Below the pieces are notes generated by a model. It saw only the letters and a list, made by a program, of their open reading frames with translations, searched no databases and was not told where the DNA came from. Positions 6,581 to 12,078 of a DNA stretch of 28,132 nt are shown here, piece by piece. Location of the stretch: IMG/VR virus record IMGVR_UViG_3300034101_001713, positions 1 to 28,132 of that record. One strand, given 5' to 3'. The position numbers and the translations under genes are program-made. This stretch comes from a virus. The first letter of the stretch is position 1. Each line of letters begins with the position of its first letter.

Positions 6581-7249
6581 TTATTTTGCCCATGATCTGT
6601 CGGTCAATCTTGCAACTGTGCTTTCGTATGTTTCAACTGGTTTTACTGTCGTCGTCTGATTGTCGTTTTGTTCCCACGTTCGCACACACGCTTTCCAGTC
6701 TTTGATCTTGTTCTTGCCTCGCATCCATCCATTGGCTCCATAGTGATTAATAAACCGTTGCGGGTCTACTTGGTTTCCCCTCTCGTTACAGTAAGCCATT
6801 ACCTCGCTGAGTGTGGGAGGCGTGAAACGCTGACTGGTCTTTTCTTTTACTATGGTTAATGGTTTATGGTTATTGGTTATTGGTTTATGGTTAGCATTGC
6901 CTTCGGATTGCGTTCGCAATGCGTTCGCATCGACATTATCCCAGCGTTTACGTGCTGCCTCAGATGCCTTAGCAGACTTGCCCTTGTAGGCCAGTATTTC
7001 GTTGTCTACTCGCGTGTGATGCCATGTGCCATCAATATGCTCATAGAAAAACTCTCGCAATACGGTCGCAATGCACTCGCAATGCGTTCGCATACGGATG
7101 ACTCTGGCAATGCTTTCGATGGTTTCTGGCAGGCCGCATTCATTGAGATAACAGTAGTCCAGCATACGCCGGTAGGCTATGTCCTCAATCGGGTCTAGGT
7201 GCGCTGTGTGACTAGCGTAGTCACCGATATTGAATTGGTAATAGTGCAT
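6581..7249 (-). CDS. DUF1376/YdaU-type replication protein
   Basis: 222 residues. The N-terminus (MHYYQFNIGDYASHTAHLDP, then EDIAYRRMLDYCYLNE) is the DUF1376 domain of phage replication proteins related to YdaU. A variable Asn/Lys-rich linker (about 112-140) leads to a second helical domain (VMAYCNERGNQVDPQRFINH, NGWMRGKNKIKDWKACVRTW), typical of phage replication initiators. The linker DNA consists of 7-bp and 11-bp tandem repeats and another iteron cluster lies in the N-terminal coding part, so the gene may contain its own origin, as lambda O does. The start codon is overlapped by a promoter on the other strand. No primase, helicase or polymerase gene is visible, so host replication enzymes are probably recruited. 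Confidence 0.85.
   Translation of the reverse strand: MHYYQFNIGDYASHTAHLDPIEDIAYRRMLDYCYLNECGLPETIESIARVIRMRTHCECIATVLREFFYEHIDGTWHHTRVDNEILAYKGKSAKASEAARKRWDNVDANALRTQSEGNANHKPITNNHKPLTIVKEKTSQRFTPPTLSEVMAYCNERGNQVDPQRFINHYGANGWMRGKNKIKDWKACVRTWEQNDNQTTTVKPVETYESTVARLTDRSWAK
6851..6892 (+). repeat. Six tandem 7-bp AT-rich repeats (possible unwinding element)
   Basis: Six uninterrupted heptamers on the plus strand: TATGGTT, AATGGTT, TATGGTT, ATTGGTT, ATTGGTT, TATGGTT. It abuts the first 11-bp iteron cluster. A period of 7 is not a codon multiple. AT-rich short tandem repeats beside iterons are typical of replication-origin melting regions. Confidence 0.7.
6892..6935 (+). repeat. 11-bp iteron cluster 1 (four copies)
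   Basis: Copies begin at 6892 (TAGCATTGCCT), 6903 (TCGGATTGCGT), 6914 (TCGCAATGCGT) and 6925 (TCGCATCGACA), exactly 11 bp apart, about one helical turn. The period is not a codon multiple, so the repetition is at DNA level although it lies within the replication gene. Confidence 0.65.
7055..7115 (+). repeat. 11-bp iteron cluster 2 (four copies plus one off-phase)
   Basis: Copies begin at 7055 (TCGCAATACGG), 7066 (TCGCAATGCAC), 7077 (TCGCAATGCGT) and 7088 (TCGCATACGGA), exactly 11 bp apart; a fifth (TGGCAATGCTT) lies at 7105. The copy at 7077 is identical to the one at 6914 in cluster 1. Confidence 0.65.
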
Positions 7250-7258
7250 TGCTATAAT
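7230..7258 (+). promoter_or_regulatory. Promoter for antisense small RNA
   Basis: TTGAAT, a 17-base spacer, then a perfect TATAAT at 7253-7258 on the plus strand, opposite to all genes around it. It overlaps the start codon of the replication gene. Predicted start near 7265. Confidence 0.65.
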
Positions 7259-7264
7259 GCTTCC

Positions 7265-7322
7265 CGTTTTGTGTGTTGAAGCCGTATGAGTCCCGTCAGA
7301 AGGTCATACGGCTTTATTTTTT
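7265..7322 (+). ncRNA. Predicted OOP-like antisense RNA (about 58 nt)
   Basis: A transcript from the promoter at 7230 would run about 58 nt. It ends in a stem AAGCCGTATGA / TCATACGGCTT (7279-7289 with 7304-7314, 11 perfect pairs) followed by TATTTTTT, a textbook intrinsic terminator on the plus strand. No open frame fits inside. It is complementary to the last codons of the RHH gene and to the leader of the replication mRNA. Lambda OOP RNA has the same layout: short, antisense to the 3' end of cII, with its promoter just before O. Expression is inferred, not shown. Confidence 0.6.
7279..7322 (+). terminator. Intrinsic terminator of the antisense RNA
   Basis: 11-bp perfect stem, 14-base loop, then TATTTTTT. 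In the minus direction the stem is followed by CAACACACAAAAC without a T run, so it is a terminator only for plus-strand transcription. On the leftward mRNA the same stem would still fold after the RHH stop codon. Confidence 0.75.
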
Positions 7323-7462
7323 AAAGCCTCTTCCGCAAGACAACTCAGCATATTTGAAAAGCTGCGTTTCTCACTTTCAGCCAGCAGCTTGATCTGTTCA
7401 ATCAAGTTTGCAGGTATTGTCACTGATATCTTCTTTGTGTTCATGTCGTGATTATCGCTCAT
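7304..7462 (-). CDS. Small ribbon-helix-helix regulator
   Basis: 52 residues from the ATG at 7462, four bases after the previous stop; a longer in-frame start at 7510 overlaps the upstream gene and adds unrelated residues. The core KKISVTIPANLIEQIKLLAE followed by KRSFSNMLSCLAEEALKN is a clear RHH domain (strand, helix, SFSNML turn, helix), i.e. a dimeric operator-binding protein of the Arc/CopG type. It lies just upstream of the replication gene, the place of cII in lambda, and its last codons overlap the predicted antisense RNA. It is a candidate for the protein that reads the 18-bp palindromes, though the HTH proteins at 9604 and 11063 are alternatives. Confidence 0.8.
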   Translation of the reverse strand: MSDNHDMNTKKISVTIPANLIEQIKLLAESEKRSFSNMLSCLAEEALKNKAV

Positions 7463-7466
7463 TATG

Positions 7467-7775
7467 CTACCGCCTGCAACGCTGCTCTGGTCTCTCATAA
7501 ACCACCCCATCTATAGTCGTTATGTAAAACACACCCCTGCACTCCATGATCTTCACATGACCGCTGCTGTAGGCTTTCACTGGTTCGCAGGCCGGTAACC
7601 CTTTCCTCGGCAGGTACATGCAGAAGATATCGTACTTGCTGCCCATGTAGTCTGTCAGCGGTGCTGCTGGAAGGTTCTTATCCGGCTTCATGCTGACCAA
7701 GCTGTCCCACGGGTCTTGCTTCTTGCCCTCTTCCTTTTCCAAGGAGGCCGTCCAGTCAATGCTAAAGCTGATCAT
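7467..7775 (-). CDS. Hypothetical early protein (102 aa)
   Basis: 102 residues from the ATG at 7775, which overlaps the previous stop (ATGA) and has GGAG six bases upstream; a GTG four codons earlier is possible. It starts MISFSIDWTASLEKEEGKKQ and has a second half with several aromatic and Cys residues (YDIFCMYLPRKGLPACEPVK, MECRGVFYITTIDGVVYE), suggesting a small beta-rich domain. Not recognised. It is part of the early-left operon driven from the divergent promoter near 8007-8035. Confidence 0.65.
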   Translation of the reverse strand: MISFSIDWTASLEKEEGKKQDPWDSLVSMKPDKNLPAAPLTDYMGSKYDIFCMYLPRKGLPACEPVKAYSSGHVKIMECRGVFYITTIDGVVYERPEQRCRR

Positions 7776-7978
7776 CCCAAACTCCACTGTATATTTTCGA
7801 TTGCCATTTGAATCATTAATGAGGTCGGAGTCGCTGGTGGGTGAGAATAGATTGAGTAAACCTTGTCCAGCCCATCATCACCCACAAAGTACACGTACCC
7901 GCTACCTCGTACCGCCTCAATATCAAGGTATGGAAACTGAGCCTTGATCGCTTTGTTTACCGCTGCCATGTTTGCCAC
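7772..7978 (-). CDS. Small hypothetical protein, first gene of early-left operon
   Basis: 68 residues if started at the GTG at 7978, which has GGAGG eight bases upstream; the GTG at 7984 is too close to that site and the ATG at 7969 too far. The core VNKAIKAQFPYLDIEAVRGS followed by GYVYFVGDD resembles a widespread small phage protein with an RGxGYxYF motif, of unknown function (from memory). The end overlaps the next start in ATGA. The leader is only about 22 bases from the predicted start of transcription. Confidence 0.65.
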   Translation of the reverse strand: MANMAAVNKAIKAQFPYLDIEAVRGSGYVYFVGDDGLDKVYSIYSHPPATPTSLMIQMAIENIQWSLG

Positions 7979-7998
7979 TGCCACATCCTCCGTTGTTG

Positions 7999-8016
7999 AT
8001 GCGCCATTTTAAGCAC
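7999..8016 (-). promoter_or_regulatory. Operator-like site A
   Basis: Minus strand GTGCTT-AAAATG-GCGCAT. It has the same 6-6-6 plan as sites B, C and D and overlaps the -10 of the leftward promoter. Confidence 0.5.
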
Positions 8017-8035
8017 ACTATTTTTGCAAAGTAAA
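8007..8035 (-). promoter_or_regulatory. Leftward early promoter
   Basis: On the minus strand TTTACT (8030-8035), 17 bases, then TTAAAA (8007-8012), with a TG one base before the -10 (TGC-TTAAAA), an extended -10 feature. The -10 is poor, but its surroundings (GTGCTTAAAATG) mirror the rightward promoter (GTGCTTTAATG). The predicted start near 8000 suits the GTG at 7978. Confidence 0.4.
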
Positions 8036-8043
8036 CTATTATT

Positions 8044-8061
8044 GTGCTTGCATGAGCGCAC
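8044..8061 (+). promoter_or_regulatory. Operator-like site B
   Basis: GTGCTT-GCATGA-GCGCAC, an imperfect palindrome over the -35 of the rightward promoter. It matches site D (9811-9828) in both GTGC and GCGCAC half-sites with identical spacing. Confidence 0.55.
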
Positions 8062-8076
8062 TTATGGTGCTTTAAT
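8048..8076 (+). promoter_or_regulatory. Rightward early promoter (recombination operon)
   Basis: TTGCAT (8048-8053), 17 bases, TTTAAT (8071-8076), with an extended TG before the -10. A start near 8083 gives a short leader with GAGGA before the ERF ATG at 8111. Confidence 0.55.
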
Positions 8077-8084
8077 GTGCGAAC
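8067..8084 (+). promoter_or_regulatory. Operator-like site C
   Basis: GTGCTT-TAATGT-GCGAAC. The left half is identical to A and B, the right half is weaker. It covers the -10 and start of the rightward promoter. Confidence 0.4.
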
Positions 8085-8110
8085 ACACACCGCACCACGA
8101 GGATAACAAA

Positions 8111-8659
8111 ATGACATTAGCAGCAATTCAGGCAGAACTTAAAGCCCCAAAGGGCAACTTTAATAGCTTTGGTAAATATCGGTATCGTTCGTGTGAGGAT
8201 ATTGTTGAGGCCGTTAAGCCTTTGTTGGCTGACCATCGTTGCCACCTTATCTTGTCCGACGAAATGGTGGCGGTCTTGGATCGTGTTTACGTCAAAGCCA
8301 CGGCTACCATTTACAAGGGTACTGAGGTAATTGGTCAGGCAACGGCGTTTGCCCGTGAGTCTCTGGACAAAAAAGGTATGGACGATTCGCAAATTACCGG
8401 GACAGCAAGCTCATATGCACGCAAATATGCGCTCAATGGGCTGCTGGCAATCGATGACACAAAGGATGCTGACACGGACGAACACACAGCCCAGCGCAGC
8501 AAGCCAGTTAAGACGCTGACTGTTGACGCTACTATCAGTCAGTCTATCCACGCCTGCCTTGACATTGACGCATTAAAAGCAGTGTGGAAAGGGTTGTCGA
8601 TAGAGCAGCGAGAGGCGCATTCTGGAGTGTTTGCCGAAGTGAAGGAGCGCATATCTTGA
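8111..8659 (+). CDS. erf: ERF family single-strand annealing recombinase
   Basis: 182 residues from the ATG at 8111, with GAGGA upstream; the longer in-frame start at 8024 would run through the promoter. ERF proteins form rings that anneal complementary single strands and circularise or recombine phage DNA. Seen here: an N-terminal MTLAAIQAELKAPKGNFNSF, then GKYRYRSCEDIVEAVKPLL, and the conserved GTASSYARKYALNGLLAIDD (about 119-138), the hallmark of the family. The C-terminal 40 residues are variable and acidic. It is first in the operon with the exonuclease and SSB, forming a lambda Red-like system. The 18-bp sites at its promoter suggest repression. Confidence 0.92.
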   Translation: MTLAAIQAELKAPKGNFNSFGKYRYRSCEDIVEAVKPLLADHRCHLILSDEMVAVLDRVYVKATATIYKGTEVIGQATAFARESLDKKGMDDSQITGTASSYARKYALNGLLAIDDTKDADTDEHTAQRSKPVKTLTVDATISQSIHACLDIDALKAVWKGLSIEQREAHSGVFAEVKERIS

Positions 8660-9240
8660 GCCTGTCACCAGACAGAGAAGGCAGGCTGACAGCAAGCGTT
8701 TTCGCTTCAGCCATTGGTGTTGGCTATGACTCTCGCCAAAAGCTCTGGCGGCAGCTCACAGGCCGTGAGGAGCGATTCCAAGGCAATGCTGCAACCGAGT
8801 GGGGATCAGCAAACGAGCATCACGCTATAACCGCGTATGAGTGCTTTACAGGAGAGATCGTGGAGTCCGCTGGTGGTAAGCAGGGTTTTATCATATCGCC
8901 TACCCATGACTGGCTGGGATGCACTCCTGACGGTTATGTAGGTGATGACATCGTTGTGGAGGCCAAGTGTCCCGCAAGTATGGAACTTTACGGAAAAGTC
9001 CCAGACCACTACATGCCGCAGGTGCAGGGTCAGCTTTTTATTACAAGACGAGAGCTGGCTCATTTTGTCTGCTGGACACCAGAGGGTCTTGAGATTCACG
9101 AAGTGCCTTTTGATGACGATTACTGGCAGGAGTGCATTGTGGCTTTGTCGGAGTTCTACAGTTATTGGAAATCAGATACCGAACCACCCAAGCGCAAGAA
9201 GATTGTTTTACCAACCGTTAACGTGAGGAAAATCGCATGA
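8656..9240 (+). CDS. YqaJ-like (lambda exo type) recombination exonuclease
   Basis: 194 residues with a proposed TTG start at 8656, overlapping the ERF stop (TTGA) and preceded by AAGGAG eight bases upstream. The in-frame ATG at 8584 would give a 24-residue extension embedded in the ERF gene with no ribosome site. Motifs of the PD-(D/E)xK fold: RLTASVFASAIGVG, TEWGSANEHHAITAYE, and HDWLGCTPDGYVGDDIVVEA then KCP, where Asp, Glu and Lys bind metal, and DHYMPQVQGQL. These proteins degrade one strand to feed the ERF annealase. Its last bases overlap the SSB start. Length is normal for the family. Confidence 0.92.
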   Translation: MSLSPDREGRLTASVFASAIGVGYDSRQKLWRQLTGREERFQGNAATEWGSANEHHAITAYECFTGEIVESAGGKQGFIISPTHDWLGCTPDGYVGDDIVVEAKCPASMELYGKVPDHYMPQVQGQLFITRRELAHFVCWTPEGLEIHEVPFDDDYWQECIVALSEFYSYWKSDTEPPKRKKIVLPTVNVRKIA

Positions 9241-9596
9241 GCAAAGTAGGCGTGAAGTTAAAGATTGATGTAAGCAAGATCGATAAATCCTTGTTGTACA
9301 AAGGAGCCAAAGGGATCTATCTGGACGCAACTGTTTTTGTCGATCTGGACACAGAGGATAAGTACGGTAACAGCGGCATGATCACTCAGGACGAGAGCAA
9401 GCAGAACCGTGAAGCTGGCCACAATGGCCCTATCCTTGGCAACTGCAAAGTGTTCTGGAAGGACGGTGGACAGCAAATGCAGGGCAGGAACAATGCACCA
9501 TCTCGTCAGCAGCAACACAGCAATCATGGTCGAAGGCCAGCACCGCAGCCAGCACCTGCTTACGATGATTTTGAAGACTCGACACTCCCGTTCTGA
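9237..9596 (+). CDS. ssb: Single-stranded DNA-binding protein-like
   Basis: 119 residues. The N-terminal half (KVGVKLKIDVSKIDKSLLYK, GIYLDATVFVDLDTEDKYGN) has alternating hydrophobic strands suited to an OB fold. The middle is a Gln/Asn/Pro-rich linker, and the end DDFEDSTLPF is the acidic C-terminal tip that SSB proteins use to recruit partners. Other phages carry this kind of protein beside ERF and YqaJ genes. The ATG overlaps the exonuclease stop (ATGA). The OB fold is inferred from pattern; the tail is the strongest evidence. Confidence 0.82.
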   Translation: MSKVGVKLKIDVSKIDKSLLYKGAKGIYLDATVFVDLDTEDKYGNSGMITQDESKQNREAGHNGPILGNCKVFWKDGGQQMQGRNNAPSRQQQHSNHGRRPAPQPAPAYDDFEDSTLPF

Positions 9597-9603
9597 GGTA
9601 GGT

Positions 9604-9819
9604 ATGAACAGTGAACAATTTAATCAGATACAACGCGCACTCAGTTACGACAATGCTGAGATGGCTCGGCAAATCGGCAAGAGTGAACGGCTGGTTGTCT
9701 ACATGAAATCGGGTGAAAAGCGCATCATCCCGCAGACTGTGCAATCTGTGAGGGAGGCTCTTTCTCGCAAGATTGATGAGTTAAAAATATTGCAACGGGG
9801 TATTGCAAAGGTGCGCTGA
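9604..9819 (+). CDS. Small helix-turn-helix protein (71 aa)
   Basis: 71 residues from the ATG at 9604, with GAGGTAGG just upstream; earlier in-frame starts overlap the SSB gene. ALSYDNAEMARQIGKSERLV looks like an XRE-type HTH, in which the first helix leads into the recognition helix, followed by a short helical tail with KIDELKILQRGI. It ends inside the operator-like site D, so it may control the genes after it. The small size and lack of a dimerisation domain leave this open. Confidence 0.7.
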   Translation: MNSEQFNQIQRALSYDNAEMARQIGKSERLVVYMKSGEKRIIPQTVQSVREALSRKIDELKILQRGIAKVR

Positions 9820-9828
9820 AAGGCGCAC
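9811..9828 (+). promoter_or_regulatory. Operator-like site D (perfect palindrome)
   Basis: GTGCGC-TGAAAG-GCGCAC, six perfect pairs across a six-base centre. It overlaps the stop of the gene at 9604 and directly precedes a TATACT -10-like hexamer (9829-9834). The best -35 (TTGCAA at 9803) has an overlong 20-base spacer, so a promoter here would need help. As RNA it could also fold as a hairpin. Confidence 0.5.
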
Positions 9829-9860
9829 TATACTCGTACACACATTTTGAGGGTACGGCA

Positions 9861-10568
9861 ATGCAAACAACAACAGTCCACAAGCACTTCCAGTTTGGCA
9901 CGGCTCCATTCAGGTTTGTTGCTGTATGGTCTGCTCCTTCCAAGTCTTTGCAAGAAGCTAATCCAGAGGCGTACAACGCTCAGATGCGTAGCAAGCCCGA
10001 GTTCTGCCACTTCTCTTGTGATCACTGTGGTACTTGCATTAACAATCACTGCATCATCGTTGACGCTACTGGCGCAAAGTTCTGTGTAGGTACTGACTGT
10101 GTGCTGAAAACCACACACACTGAAGTGATCAGCAAAGTCAAACTTGCTATCAAGCAGAAAGCCAAAGCAGTACGTGAAGCCAAGCGTCAGGCAGAGCAGG
10201 CTGCTCGCAAGGCTGCATACGATGCAGAGCTGCAAGCGCAGCGTGATGCCAACGGTGGCCTTACTGACTCTGAGGTCGCCCACAAGAAGGCATACGCAGC
10301 ACGTAAGGATCAGTTGGCTCGTACCAATACCATCGTTGCTCCGGTAGTCAGTGTTCTGGATGCCGCTGGTGGCGACTTCTGCTTCAGCATCGCGCAGGGC
10401 TACCGCAACGGCTATGTCCCACAAGGCCGAGCCAAGGACATCGTGATCGAGATTGTTGCCAAGCAATCTGGTCGCAAGGGTTCAGCAGCTTATGACGCTG
10501 CTCTGGCTGGCGCTCAAGAGCTGGTTGAGTCAATCGAAATAGCAATTAAGCAGAACTACAGAGGATAA
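9861..10568 (+). CDS. Hypothetical Cys-cluster protein (235 aa)
   Basis: 235 residues. The N-terminal region holds a likely zinc site: FCHFSCDHCGTCINNHCIIV (about 48-67) and KFCVGTDCVL. A long basic helix rich in Ala, Lys, Arg (about 96-133) follows, then an alpha/beta tail (DFCFSIAQGYRNGYVPQGRA). The Cys cluster followed by a DGxxFxVGxDC-like turn is known to me from plasmid and phage hypothetical proteins without assigned function. It has GAGGG before the ATG and begins 27 bp after the TATACT at 9829, so it may head its own transcript. Nucleic-acid binding is a fair guess. Confidence 0.75.
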   Translation: MQTTTVHKHFQFGTAPFRFVAVWSAPSKSLQEANPEAYNAQMRSKPEFCHFSCDHCGTCINNHCIIVDATGAKFCVGTDCVLKTTHTEVISKVKLAIKQKAKAVREAKRQAEQAARKAAYDAELQAQRDANGGLTDSEVAHKKAYAARKDQLARTNTIVAPVVSVLDAAGGDFCFSIAQGYRNGYVPQGRAKDIVIEIVAKQSGRKGSAAYDAALAGAQELVESIEIAIKQNYRG

Positions 10569-10572
10569 CAAC

Positions 10573-10857
10573 ATGACCTTGCAATCAGCACAGACACGAT
10601 ACGACAACATGCTCCCGCCAGAGTACCCAGAAGGTCACGAGTACACTGGTGAAGTGTATGTTGAGGATGAAAGCGGAGAGCCTACCCTGTTTGAGTTTGA
10701 AGAAGGCAAGATTGTCGCCGTTTCAATTGACGAAGACGCAACCATGATTTCATACGCCAAATGGAATGGCTGCGACAAACTGGTAGCTAAGGCTGATGCA
10801 GAAGCATCTGAGTTGTGGAATGCAGAACTTGAGGAGATACAGAATGACTACTACTAA
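10573..10857 (+). CDS. Acidic hypothetical protein (94 aa)
   Basis: 94 residues, strongly acidic (EYTGEVYVEDESGEPTLFEF, VSIDEDATMISYAK), predicted beta-rich in the first half and helical at the end (SELWNAELEEIQNDYY). Acidity of this kind occurs in DNA-mimic anti-restriction proteins, but no family is recognised. GAGG stands eight bases before the ATG. Its end overlaps the start of the next gene. Confidence 0.65.
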   Translation: MTLQSAQTRYDNMLPPEYPEGHEYTGEVYVEDESGEPTLFEFEEGKIVAVSIDEDATMISYAKWNGCDKLVAKADAEASELWNAELEEIQNDYY

Positions 10858-11044
10858 GTGGGTTTTGTGCCAGTACACAGACGAAGGGGAAATGACAAAC
10901 CAAGAGTTTGTTGACGCTCCAGATGACAGCATGTGGTGGGTTGACGGCGTAGGGGCTTGCCACACTGTAAAAGAGAAATGCCGAATCTTGGGTTACCCAA
11001 GCCGCATAGCCAGAGTGCTGCACCCAGATGATTTGCCTCTTTAA
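10844..11044 (+). CDS. Small hypothetical protein (66 aa)
   Basis: 66 residues from the ATG at 10844 (preceded by GAGGAGA); the longer frame from 10796 lies inside the previous gene. It reads MTTTKWVLCQYTDEGEMTNQ, with several Trp residues (MWWVDGVGACHTVKEK). Family not recognised. It overlaps the acidic protein by 14 bp, suggesting coupled translation and possibly a shared function. Confidence 0.6.
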   Translation: MTTTKWVLCQYTDEGEMTNQEFVDAPDDSMWWVDGVGACHTVKEKCRILGYPSRIARVLHPDDLPL

Positions 11045-11062
11045 TAACAAAAAGGATTAATT

Positions 11063-11332
11063 ATGAAAACTCAAACTGTTGTAATCGAAATACCCAGCGA
11101 CTCAAGGCATGAGTTGTTTATGCAGATTATAGGCAGGCTGTGGGGCTACAACGATGCTGGTTTGTGTGAGCTGGCTGAAGCTGCCAACTGTCATTGGACT
11201 ACGTTGTACAAGTGGAAAAGTGGCGGCACGATGACTCCTCGGCTAGATAAGATTGCTGCTGTTGCGCTTGCTATGGGTTACGACATAGTGCTGAAAAAAC
11301 GCGGCAAGCCAACGCTGCGGATGATCAAGTGA
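11063..11332 (+). CDS. Helix-turn-helix DNA-binding protein (89 aa)
   Basis: 89 residues. The central part ELAEAANCHWTTLYKWKSGG followed by PRLDKIAAVALAMGYDIV is the pattern of a Cro/CI-type HTH, with WTTLYKW as recognition helix. The C-terminus is basic (LKKRGKPTLRMIK). Such proteins regulate phage promoters. AAGGA lies eight bases upstream of the ATG. Because it is in the rightward operon it could feed back on the divergent promoter, like Cro. Which operator it reads is unknown. Confidence 0.75.
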   Translation: MKTQTVVIEIPSDSRHELFMQIIGRLWGYNDAGLCELAEAANCHWTTLYKWKSGGTMTPRLDKIAAVALAMGYDIVLKKRGKPTLRMIK

Positions 11333-11341
11333 TTACAGCCT

Positions 11342-11393
11342 TGAAACACAACGCACACTACATTAAATGGCTACTGCACCGCATTGAGTGCAG
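11342..11393 (+). repeat. Repeated leader element, copy 1
   Basis: 52 bp that align without gaps to 11580-11631. It ends in a hairpin CTGCAC-CGCATTGA-GTGCAG (11374-11393), just before the ribosome site of the 58-residue membrane gene. Confidence 0.6.
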
Positions 11394-11405
11394 CAGGGGT
11401 GGGAA

Positions 11406-11582
11406 ATGACACTAAACATACTTTTAACCGCGTTTATATTTTACATGCTCTTTTTTGCGATAGCGCAAACGGTAGAGCCAAGGGACGTATCTAATCGGGT
11501 GGCGGCTGTGATTGTCTTGGGCTACTTAATATCCGCTGCGACCATAGTCATAACTGCGCTTGTTTTGGTGTGGACGCGATGA
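11406..11582 (+). CDS. Two-helix membrane protein (58 aa)
   Basis: 58 residues from the ATG at 11406; a GTG at 11388 lies inside the leader hairpin and is less likely. Two hydrophobic segments, TLNILLTAFIFYMLFFAIAQ (2-21) and VAAVIVLGYLISAATIVITA (about 33-52), are separated by a short charged loop (EPRDVSNR). Small size and two membrane helices resemble class II holins, but the gene is far from the endolysin and in an early operon, so a superinfection or host-membrane role is equally possible. It is preceded by the repeated leader hairpin. Confidence 0.6.
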   Translation: MTLNILLTAFIFYMLFFAIAQTVEPRDVSNRVAAVIVLGYLISAATIVITALVLVWTR

Positions 11583-11631
11583 AGCACAACCAACATTACA
11601 TAACTTATTTGCTGCACCGCATTAGGTGCAG
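11580..11631 (+). repeat. Repeated leader element, copy 2
   Basis: Begins at the stop of the membrane gene and ends in the hairpin CTGCAC-CGCATTAG-GTGCAG (11612-11631), followed by GAGGGCGAG and the ATG at 11641. The same 52-bp layout as copy 1. Confidence 0.6.
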
Positions 11632-11640
11632 GAGGGCGAG

Positions 11641-12078
11641 ATGAGCAGAGAAGCGTTTGAACATTGGTATGCCGACTACACCGGAGACGCGCATATTTAT
11701 AAATACTGCGACAGCACAGGGCGCTACCAGTCGAATGCTATGGAGTCGGCATGGCGGACTTGGCAAGCATGGCAAGCAGCCCTACAACGCAGCGCGGAGC
11801 CCGTGGTTTTTACCTGTCACGGCAATAATGCGCCAGCATACGGATGTAATAAGCCGGGCGACATGAGCGGTACGTATTACAAAGCCCCGCAGCCGGTGGT
11901 TCCTGACGGCTACAGAGTTGAGCGAGGCTCTGTGACTTATAACGAAATCTTGGTCACTGCTCCCGATGGAGGACAGCAGACATTTTGGCCTGATGACGCG
12001 GCGTACGAATTAATAAAAGCCCTGCTGACAACAGGCAAGGAGAACAAGAATGATAACAATAACACTGGAAAAAATTGA
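11641..12078 (+). CDS. Accessory phage protein with Trp-rich N-terminal module (145 aa)
   Basis: 145 residues from the ATG at 11641. The N-terminal module (EAFEHWYADYTG, then MESAWRTWQAWQAALQ) is a building block seen in many mosaic phage accessory proteins (Ead/Ea22-like), usually followed by a variable segment. The middle has PVVFTCHGNNAPAYGCNKPG, and the end is Asn-rich (KENKNDNNNTGKN). Its last 29 bases overlap the next gene, and its CAGGCAAGGAG end forms the first copy of the junction repeat. Function unknown. Confidence 0.7.
   Translation: MSREAFEHWYADYTGDAHIYKYCDSTGRYQSNAMESAWRTWQAWQAALQRSAEPVVFTCHGNNAPAYGCNKPGDMSGTYYKAPQPVVPDGYRVERGSVTYNEILVTAPDGGQQTFWPDDAAYELIKALLTTGKENKNDNNNTGKN

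Noticed and set aside
6851-7098. CRISPR array or protein-repeat explanation for the short tandem repeats
   Set aside because: Units of 7 and 11 bp without spacers are far too short for CRISPR, and these periods do not match codons, so protein repetition is not the cause.
7279-7314. Hairpin read as a leftward terminator for the RHH gene
   Set aside because: The T run follows the stem only on the plus strand; leftward reading gives CAACACACAAAAC. A leftward terminator would also cut off the replication gene.
11406-11582. Calling the two-helix membrane protein a holin
   Set aside because: Topology fits, but it is early, far from the endolysin, and part of an accessory gene array; no further evidence.
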